From assembly GCF_001597745.1 (NCBI RefSeq), contig NZ_LUHJ01000029.1, forward strand, positions 1 to 49,278: a stretch of 49,278 nt of DNA, written 5' to 3'. Positions 43,382 through 49,278 of the stretch are shown here, in pieces. Under the pieces are notes generated by a model that saw only the letters and a program-made list of their open reading frames with translations, did not search any database and was not told where the DNA came from. The position numbers were made by a program, and so were the translations under genes. The DNA comes from Anabaena sp. 4-3 (lineage in GTDB: Bacteria > Cyanobacteriota > Cyanobacteriia > Cyanobacteriales > Nostocaceae). The stretch's first letter is position 1. Each line of letters opens with the position of its first letter.

Positions 43382-44860
43382 TTACCCGCCTATTCCTAAT
43401 CTTCCCGCCAAACCGGGGGTTAATGGTAACAGGGTAGTAATCATCAAGAACAACACCAATAAACCTAAAGCGGCTCTTGCATCATCGGGTTCGGTGATTT
43501 CGTTTAAACTAGGGCGTTCTGAATCCCTTTGTAAAAATACAATCACAATTGCCCAATACATCGCCAGAGCATTGCCAAGGGCTACCAAAACTAGAAGAAT
43601 TAAAGTGGCGATAGTGGCTCTACTGGCGGTTTTTCTGCCATAAATTGCTTGTACAATTCTGCCACCGTCTAATTGTCCGGCTGGCATTAAGTTTAACGCA
43701 GTAATTACCAAACCTAACCAACCAATCACCACCAGAGGATGCACATTCACTAAAGGTGATTGTAACGCTGAACCGAGAACAACCCGCGCCAAGCTACCGA
43801 CTAAAATTGAACCTTGGAAAAATTGATTGGGTAGCTGAAATAAACTACCTTGGTGGGAAAGTAGTAAACCAGCAATCAGCATTAGCAAAGACACCGCACC
43901 GCCAGCCACAGGCCCCGCTACAGCAATGTCAAATAATGCGGTACGATTAGGTAACAGCGACTCAAAACGGGTGATTGCACCAAAAGAGCCTATCTGTACA
44001 GCCGGTAAAAAGAAAGGCCAGCTAAGACGCACTTGATAGCGTCGCGCTAGTAACCAATGTCCGATTTCGTGGGCTATCAAAATTGCAAAGATACCCAAAC
44101 CGATGGGTAAAGCCTCTTGTAACCGTGATGGAGTGCCAATTAAATCAAAATTGAGTAATAATCCCGCCGTTTCTAGGCTCGTGGCAATAGTTGCTATGCC
44201 CAAGATACCTGCAAAAGCTTTTTGTGCTAGCGTCGTTGGGCGTGGTTCGCTGCTGCTAGGTAAAACAATGACAACGGGCTTACCGTCTGTATTTTCTACT
44301 AAAAACAAGCGATATTTATCACTTAGTTTCTCTTTTAAACTAGCAGTCAGACGACTGTGGACTTCTTGGGGTTCGCCGCGTAGATTACCTTTAAAAATCG
44401 CACCTTCTTGGTAGGCAATGGTTTCTGTGGCGAAAAATGTGTCAATCCCAAAGATGCTTTTAATCAAGCTCAAATCTTCTTCAGGAATTGGCATGATTTC
44501 CACAACAACTGCTGGTTGTGGGGCATTTTCTGATGGTTGAGCCGATTCTTCAGCCAGCCTTTGGGTTGCTCGTTGCTTGAGGATGGCATCTTGCCCAGCC
44601 CCTCGCAACTGTCTGCCTAAATAGATATACAATCCAGCCGAACCGACCACTAAGAACAAGATACCAACTATATTGATGTAAATTCCGGCGGCAAACAACC
44701 CGAAGAATAATAGCCAAGGAGCCATTAAAACCACCGACTGCAACCAGGCCAAGATTCCCAGTTTACCAAAAGGTCTGGCGCGATAAAAGCCCCAACCCAA
44801 AATGGCGCAAGCTACGAGTAAAATTATCCCAAGTATGGGAGTCTCTGAGGAAGTAAACAT
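43382..44860 (-). CDS. Site-2 protease (M50), EGY-like
   Basis: 492 residues from ATG 44860, preceded by GAAGG nine bases upstream (GTG 44875 is a possible earlier start). A membrane metalloprotease: zinc motif HEIGH (LIAHEIGHWLLARRYQ) and the later DG motif NLMPAGQLDGGRIVQ, with about eight membrane helices. An N-terminal pair of helices and a soluble segment (about 85-225, PIPEEDLSLIKSIFG) match the EGY proteins of plastids and cyanobacteria. It probably cleaves membrane-anchored regulators such as anti-sigma factors; the substrate is unknown. Convergent with the GH10-like gene. Confidence 0.9.
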   Translation of the reverse strand: MFTSSETPILGIILLVACAILGWGFYRARPFGKLGILAWLQSVVLMAPWLLFFGLFAAGIYINIVGILFLVVGSAGLYIYLGRQLRGAGQDAILKQRATQRLAEESAQPSENAPQPAVVVEIMPIPEEDLSLIKSIFGIDTFFATETIAYQEGAIFKGNLRGEPQEVHSRLTASLKEKLSDKYRLFLVENTDGKPVVIVLPSSSEPRPTTLAQKAFAGILGIATIATSLETAGLLLNFDLIGTPSRLQEALPIGLGIFAILIAHEIGHWLLARRYQVRLSWPFFLPAVQIGSFGAITRFESLLPNRTALFDIAVAGPVAGGAVSLLMLIAGLLLSHQGSLFQLPNQFFQGSILVGSLARVVLGSALQSPLVNVHPLVVIGWLGLVITALNLMPAGQLDGGRIVQAIYGRKTASRATIATLILLVLVALGNALAMYWAIVIVFLQRDSERPSLNEITEPDDARAALGLLVLFLMITTLLPLTPGLAGRLGIGG

Positions 44861-45191
44861 TTCCAAACCCTTCACTGTGAAAGACTAAGCCCGAATTAGT
44901 CCGGTGTTATAGATACATTACTAATCTATAACGTGGGCTGTAGTCTGCCCAAGGAGATTGGGGACTGGGGACTGGGTACAAGTTTTTCTTCCTCCACTCC
45001 TCCGCTCCCTCTGCTCCTCCGCTCCTTCATCCCCTACACTCTAAGATGGAGATTTCAACTTTAAGCATTAACAGATGCTTTCAGTGCTGCATTCTCAATC
45101 AGAATAGGTGGGCATTGTCAACAATCTAAAAATCATTGTTTGAATAAATCTCCAACAATGCCCACCCTACAAAATTTGTCATGCTGCTCGA
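44861..45191. other. 331-base gap with small repeats
   Basis: Upstream of the protease and downstream of murQ. It contains a GTTATAGAT/ATCTATAAC hairpin (44906-44932), a GGGGACT tract (44949-44968), CTCCGCTCC repeats, and the inverted repeat 45107-45166. No reading frame supported. Confidence 0.6.
45107..45166. repeat. Inverted repeat with 12-bp arms
   Basis: GGTGGGCATTGT (45107-45118) and ACAATGCCCACC (45155-45166) enclose 36 bases. Similar in size and layout to 33651-33715, consistent with small non-coding palindromic elements. It lies just after the murQ stop. Confidence 0.8.
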
Positions 45192-46106
45192 TTATTTTTT
45201 ATAGCTAGCGATCGCCGCTTTGAGATTACCTTGGTGTTCTGCTAATAGCTGATTACCTGCATCTTTATCTAAACCAGTCCAGTGCATTAATAAAGCGAGT
45301 TTGACCCATTTACCACTACGTTCTAATAAATAATTAGATGCTTCTCGACTTAAACCGGTGAGGTCTTGTAAAATGCGTAAAGCGCGATCGCGTAACTTTT
45401 GATTTGTTACCGCCACATCCACCATGCGATTACCGTAAACTTTACCCAGTTGCACCATTACCCCAGTAGACAGGATATTTAAAGTCAACTTGGTAGCTGT
45501 TCCGGCTTTCAGACGGGTAGAACCTGCTAACACCTCCGGCCCAGTTAACAGCCTAATATCAATATCAGCAGAAAAACTGACTTGTTCAGCAGGAACACAA
45601 GCAATGAAAATTGTCAATGCCCCTCGTTGACGAGCAGCATTGAGCGCACCGTGAACAAAAGGAGTTGTGCCACCGGCAGTAATGCCCACGACTACATCTA
45701 ACTGGGTGATCTGATGATGAGCGATCGCACTTTCGCCATCAGTCGCCCGGTCTTCTAAATCCTCAGAACTGCGTACCAAAGCCCCCGCACCCCCGGCGAT
45801 AATTCCCTGTACCAACTCAGGGGGTGTGCAGAAAGTCGGGGGACACTCAGCCGCATCTAATACCCCCAACCTACCGCTAGTGCCAGCACCAACATAAAAC
45901 AAGCGTCCGCCTTGGCGTAAACGTTCTGCTGTGCGTTCAATTGCTGCTGCTATTTCCACCTTAGCCCCAGCCACCGCCGCCACTGCCTGATGGTCTTCAC
46001 TATTAAACAGTTCTACCAACTGCAAACAACTGAGTTGGTCTAAGTTGAGACTTAAAGGATTCACCTGTTCAGTCAACAAATGCCCGCGTTCCTGCAAATT
46101 TGTCAT
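45192..46106 (-). CDS. murQ: N-acetylmuramic acid 6-phosphate etherase
   Basis: 304 residues. It cleaves the lactyl ether of MurNAc-6-phosphate to GlcNAc-6-phosphate and lactate in peptidoglycan recycling. The SIS domain reads FYVGAGTSGRLGVLDAAECP and IIAGGAGALVRSSEDLED (catalytic Glu region), with GITAGGTTPFVHGAL and the family's KAGTATKLTLNILST. Length is standard. Cytosolic. It follows the DUF3110 gene by 66 bases on the same strand but the functions have no clear link. Confidence 0.95.
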   Translation of the reverse strand: MTNLQERGHLLTEQVNPLSLNLDQLSCLQLVELFNSEDHQAVAAVAGAKVEIAAAIERTAERLRQGGRLFYVGAGTSGRLGVLDAAECPPTFCTPPELVQGIIAGGAGALVRSSEDLEDRATDGESAIAHHQITQLDVVVGITAGGTTPFVHGALNAARQRGALTIFIACVPAEQVSFSADIDIRLLTGPEVLAGSTRLKAGTATKLTLNILSTGVMVQLGKVYGNRMVDVAVTNQKLRDRALRILQDLTGLSREASNYLLERSGKWVKLALLMHWTGLDKDAGNQLLAEHQGNLKAAIASYKK

Positions 46107-46172
46107 TGATACTAGCCTGTGCGTCTGTGGTTTATTTGTCCTTAACTATGGACTATTGACTAAAGGACTAAG

Positions 46173-46601
46173 TTACAACAATCCTTCTAATTTGCGCCGA
46201 ATATTTTCGAGTTCAGCCGCAGAAAATTCTGGTTCTTCTGCCGGTGGCACATCATAACCATCGTAACTACCATCGCCAGTATCATCATATTCGCCATCAA
46301 CTTGCCAGTCAGTTTCATCCACATTCAATTCTGGAGGAACCACCAAATCACTGTTTTCTGGGACAATTTCCCAATCATAACCAGCACTTTCGCAAAACTC
46401 CTTAATTTCCTCAGCGTCGATAGCTTCGACGGTAGGCGTGGGGAAATCTTGAGCTTCCAGCATTAAAGCAAAACGCAGGGCATCATCCTCAGATTCAAAC
46501 ATGAGTATTTTATTGCGATCGCCGACGCGTATCGTATGAATACCCTCATTTTCTGTATTAGCGTTAAAAATTAAAACAAAAACCCGCATTGGCGTAATCA
46601 T
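46173..46601 (-). CDS. DUF3110 family acidic protein
   Basis: 142 residues. The start (MRVFVLIFNANTENEGIHTI, after an initial MITP) and LMFESEDDALRFALMLEAQDF match DUF3110, a small cyanobacterial and plastid family of unknown function. The C-terminal half is very acidic (VDETDWQVDGEYDDTGDG) and probably disordered. ATG 46601 has AAAGGACAG just upstream; ATG 46589 is an alternative start. Confidence 0.85.
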   Translation of the reverse strand: MITPMRVFVLIFNANTENEGIHTIRVGDRNKILMFESEDDALRFALMLEAQDFPTPTVEAIDAEEIKEFCESAGYDWEIVPENSDLVVPPELNVDETDWQVDGEYDDTGDGSYDGYDVPPAEEPEFSAAELENIRRKLEGLL

Positions 46602-46982
46602 CTGTCCTTTTTGTTCTGAGGTCTATCTATTAATTATTAAAGTTCTAGACCGTGTACCTGGGAAAGTTACAGCAATAATTCTCACTTTAATTCACATTCT
46701 TGGGAATTGGGCATGGGGACAAATCAATTCAAAATTCACGCATACCCTACGGGTAGGCTCACGCCATCGTCAGAGAAGCAAGCTACAAAATTCTTGCATT
46801 ACAGAATTCCTTCCCCTGCCTCCCCTGCTCCTCTGCTCCCCTGCTCCCGTGCCTCCCCTGCTCCCTGATCACATTAACTCGAATGCCAAAAGCTGAGATT
46901 GGTTTGTATCCTGGTATTGGCATAGTAATATTGCCCATAATGCTATGTGACCACCACATTCAGCAAAAACAAGTGAGACCTC
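46602..46982. other. 381-base gap, dispersed repeats
   Basis: Between the DUF3110 start (minus) and the TamB-like start (plus), so it should hold both promoters. It includes a TACCCTACGGGTA palindrome (46743-46755) of the dispersed family at 23612 and a CCCCTGCTCC pyrimidine tract (46811-46865). No frame, tRNA or recognised regulatory site. Confidence 0.6.
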
Positions 46983-49278
46983 ATGATTAAGTCTTCTGAT
47001 CAAGATAATCAGTCCCCTAACAATGACCGCAAGCGTTTCTGGTTGCTGATGCTCAAACGTGGTGGTATCACCCTAGGAGGAATTTTGCTTCTGGGTTTAA
47101 TCGCTGGTGCTTGGCGGTTGCGGATTTTTGTCCAAAAAGAATTAACACCCTTAGCCGAAACAAGTCTCACCAATACACTCAACCGTCCTGTCAAACTGGG
47201 AAAAGTCACAAAATTCTCCCTCACAGGAGTAACGTTTGCGGCTTCGGCTATCCCCGCCACACCCACAGATCCCGATAGGGTAGAAGTTGAGGCGGTAGAA
47301 GTAGGTTTTAATCCATTACAGTTAATTTTTAATCGCCAGCTAAAGCTAGACGTTACCTTAGTCAACCCCGATGCTTACATTGAACAGGATGAGCAAGGAC
47401 GTTGGATTACTACAACTTTAGCACCACCGGGAAAAACCGGAGTAATTAAGACCGATTTAAATACCTTGCGTGTTCGTAACGGTAATCTGGTACTCTTACC
47501 CCAGAACAGGGTAAACACAGTAGACAATATTTCCCCAATCCCCAATCCCCAATCCCCAATCCCCATATCCTTCTCCCAACTCGCGGGTTCTGCTCAATTA
47601 CTCGAAAACAACCAACTGATTAAATTCTCACTCCAGGGTGAAGCAGATAGTGGTGGCAGAATTTCCCTTGGGGGTGATGTCCGTCCTCAGACTTTGGCGG
47701 CTAATCTGCAAGTGCAAGCACAAGCAATTTTGGCTAGTAATATTACCCGTCTGGTGAAGTTGCCATTGGATTTACAAGCTGGTCGAGTTAGTGGCAATTT
47801 GCAAATACAGCTAGCACCAGAACAGCAACCTTTGATATACGGTAGTGCTAACTTAGATCAGGTGAGTCTGCAAATTCCCCGCACACCCCAACTATTCACC
47901 AATACCCAAGGTAATATTTACTTCCGGGGAACCGCGATTAACCTGGAAAATGTCAATACTAACTATGGCAAAATTCCTGTAGTAGCGGCGGGGGTGATTG
48001 ACAGTAAAACTGGCTATAAGCTAGCTGGACGGGTGAATACGGTAAGTGTCGCTGATGCCCAAGAAACTCTGAAATTACAATTGCCGGTACCTGTATCTGG
48101 ACAGTTACAAGCCCAATTGCAAATGGTAGGGGCAACAACTGAGCCTATCCTCTCCGGTACTGTTACCACTGTCCAACCTGCCCAAATTGATAAAGTTAAT
48201 TTTAAAAGTGTTAGTAGTAAGTTTGAGTTTTCACCTACTGAGGCGTTAGTTACTTTAACAGACGTTCAGGGGACAACGACCTTCGGCAGCAAGATTGCGG
48301 GGGGTGGTACGATCCAGTTGGGAGATAATGCCCAATTGAATTTGAATTTCTCTGCTAATAATGTTGCTGGGGATGCGATCGCTCAACTCTATAATCCCAA
48401 TATTCCTGTGAAAATTGGCACTGTCTCCGCTACCGCCCAAGTAACTGGCGCACCCACAAATGTCCAGACTTTAGTTAAGTTTCAAGCTCCTGGGGCTACC
48501 TATTCTACTACGGGTGAAGTTATAGTTAGTGCTAATCGTAACGTCAATTTCCGCAATGTAGTAGCGCGGGTAGCTGGTGGCACAGTGCGGGGTTATGGTA
48601 GCTTTGTCAATCAACGTTGGCAAGCGGTGGCGCAAGCTTCAGACGTAAATTTAGCGGTGTTTGTTAACCCGAATCAACTGCAAAATATTTCTTTGACAGG
48701 GGCAAAATTAAACGGTCGTTTCACTGTGACGGGGACGGCTGAACCGTTTGCCATTGCCAAGATTCGCTCCGAGGGGGCAGGGGTACAGATTGGCGGTGGT
48801 AGAATTGCGATCGCCGACATCGAACTACAAGACCAAAATTTCGCCGCCCGTCTAGTTGCTAACAATGTCCGTTTAGCAAACATCGTCAAAAATGCCCCCC
48901 CAGCTTTGGCTAATCCTGTAGATGGTACTTTCCAAGTCGCAGGCAACAGAGAAAATTTCAGTTTACAAACTCTACAAGCTATCGGCCAAGCAACTCTCAA
49001 GGTGGCAAGAGGTACTGTCACCGCCGCTAATATCCAAATCGCTAACGGTCGTTATCAAGCCCAAGTCCAAGCTAACAATGTGCCTGTACAACGTTTAGCA
49101 AATGTGCCATATCAAGGTAACTTAACCGGACAATTAGATGTAGTCGGTGCGGTGGATGCGTTTACTCCTCAAACTATCCAAGCTACTGGTCAAGCTAGAC
49201 TCAATGTTGGTAATGGTACTATCACCGCCGCTAATATCCAAATCGCTAACGGTCGCTATCAAGCCCAAGTCCAAGCTA
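46983..49278 (+). CDS. TamB-like (DUF748/AsmA-like) large periplasmic protein, 5' part
   Basis: An open frame from ATG 46983 to the window end, 765 residues and still running. The N-terminus is a basic cytoplasmic stretch (NDRKRFWLLMLKRGG) and one membrane helix (about 24-44, ITLGGILLLGLIAGAWRL); the rest is repetitive beta-rich sequence of the TamB/AsmA bridge type that spans the periplasm and helps lipid or outer-membrane protein traffic. In the first 150 residues a GGGGATT-type repeat (47533-47565) is read in frame as SPIPNPQSPIPIS. Near the end a 204-base unit is tandemly repeated (49011 and 49215). The C-terminal TamB domain is not in view, so the assignment rests on the architecture. 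Omp85/TamA partner genes are not in this window. Confidence 0.75.
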   Translation, partial: MIKSSDQDNQSPNNDRKRFWLLMLKRGGITLGGILLLGLIAGAWRLRIFVQKELTPLAETSLTNTLNRPVKLGKVTKFSLTGVTFAASAIPATPTDPDRVEVEAVEVGFNPLQLIFNRQLKLDVTLVNPDAYIEQDEQGRWITTTLAPPGKTGVIKTDLNTLRVRNGNLVLLPQNRVNTVDNISPIPNPQSPIPISFSQLAGSAQLLENNQLIKFSLQGEADSGGRISLGGDVRPQTLAANLQVQAQAILASNITRLVKLPLDLQAGRVSGNLQIQLAPEQQPLIYGSANLDQVSLQIPRTPQLFTNTQGNIYFRGTAINLENVNTNYGKIPVVAAGVIDSKTGYKLAGRVNTVSVADAQETLKLQLPVPVSGQLQAQLQMVGATTEPILSGTVTTVQPAQIDKVNFKSVSSKFEFSPTEALVTLTDVQGTTTFGSKIAGGGTIQLGDNAQLNLNFSANNVAGDAIAQLYNPNIPVKIGTVSATAQVTGAPTNVQTLVKFQAPGATYSTTGEVIVSANRNVNFRNVVARVAGGTVRGYGSFVNQRWQAVAQASDVNLAVFVNPNQLQNISLTGAKLNGRFTVTGTAEPFAIAKIRSEGAGVQIGGGRIAIADIELQDQNFAARLVANNVRLANIVKNAPPALANPVDGTFQVAGNRENFSLQTLQAIGQATLKVARGTVTAANIQIANGRYQAQVQANNVPVQRLANVPYQGNLTGQLDVVGAVDAFTPQTIQATGQARLNVGNGTITAANIQIANGRYQAQVQA
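47533..47565. repeat. CCCCAAT repeat inside the TamB-like gene
   Basis: Four to five CCCCAAT units, in frame within the TamB-like coding sequence, reading as Pro/Ile/Asn/Gln-rich linker. The complement is the GGGGATT unit found between genes at 21835. Confidence 0.85.
49011..49278 (+). repeat. 204-base tandem duplication in the TamB-like gene
   Basis: A unit starting at GGTACTGTCACCGCCGCTAA (49011) recurs 204 bases later (49215) with very few changes in the 64 bases still visible. 204 is a multiple of three (68 residues), matching the beta-repeat length. The second copy is cut by the window end. Confidence 0.85.

Noticed and set aside
47009-47365. 118-residue minus-strand open frame
   Set aside because: Antisense to the TamB-like gene, which has a continuous frame with a clear membrane helix.
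1-49278. tRNA or rRNA genes
   Set aside because: No cloverleaf with a GGTTCRA-type T-loop or rRNA signature was noticed in the gaps; this was a manual scan, so a covariance-model search could still find one.

Overview
The window is a piece of a filamentous, heterocyst-forming type cyanobacterium (Nostoc/Anabaena/Trichormus group). This rests on the very frequent GCGATCGC (HIP1) octamers, heptanucleotide tandem repeats and dispersed palindromes of the kind common in Nostocaceae, bilin-type GAF domains, and many gene families that are mostly cyanobacterial (DUF2214, DUF2358, DUF3110, ArsA with an HSP20-like tail, EGY-like site-2 protease). It carries dnaA, a DnaA-box cluster and dnaN at 30.7-33.6 kb, so it very probably spans the chromosomal origin of replication.

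Layout. 0-0.9 kb: the 3' part of a SulP anion transporter gene, apparently cut by the right end of an IS200/IS605-type element (TnpB tail plus hairpin). 1-6.6 kb: a DUF2214 membrane protein, a small protein, an orphan ModD-like phosphoribosyltransferase, a GT2-TPR glycosyltransferase, two small acidic proteins, a glutathionyl-hydroquinone reductase, and a helical protein of unknown function preceded by a near-perfect cyanobacterial LexA box. 6.8-15.1 kb: divergent genes for penicillin-binding protein 1C and a giant alpha-2-macroglobulin lipoprotein that lacks the thioester. 15.5-17.8 kb: CYTH phosphatase, a small His-box membrane protein, a HAD hydrolase, and a 50-residue gene with its own terminator. 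18-21.1 kb: a NrtA/CmpA/CynA-type ABC importer. 21.2-22.8 kb: MarC and a nitrilase-family amidase.

22.9-28.6 kb is the most unusual block. Five same-strand genes encode a cysteine-poor P1B-type ATPase, a DUF5132-type protein and three further proteins, which with the ATPase carry six copies of an HMA-like domain whose signature is PGRxR rather than CxxC. This resembles the gene content of ferrosome (Fez) iron-organelle loci and is the best candidate for an undescribed system here; that reading is inference.

28.6-33.6 kb: peptide deformylase, an HtrA lipoprotein protease, then dnaA-oriC-dnaN. 33.8-40.3 kb: a three-GAF histidine kinase with two bilin-type Cys-His motifs, ArsA-HSP20, a coiled-coil protein, DUF2358, a conserved protein of unknown function and a gamma-glutamylcyclotransferase-like protein. 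40.4-49.3 kb: a secreted protein with a duplicated cysteine domain, a GH10-like hydrolase, a site-2 protease, MurQ, DUF3110, and the first 765 residues of a TamB-like protein that runs off the window. No tRNA, rRNA or CRISPR array was recognised.
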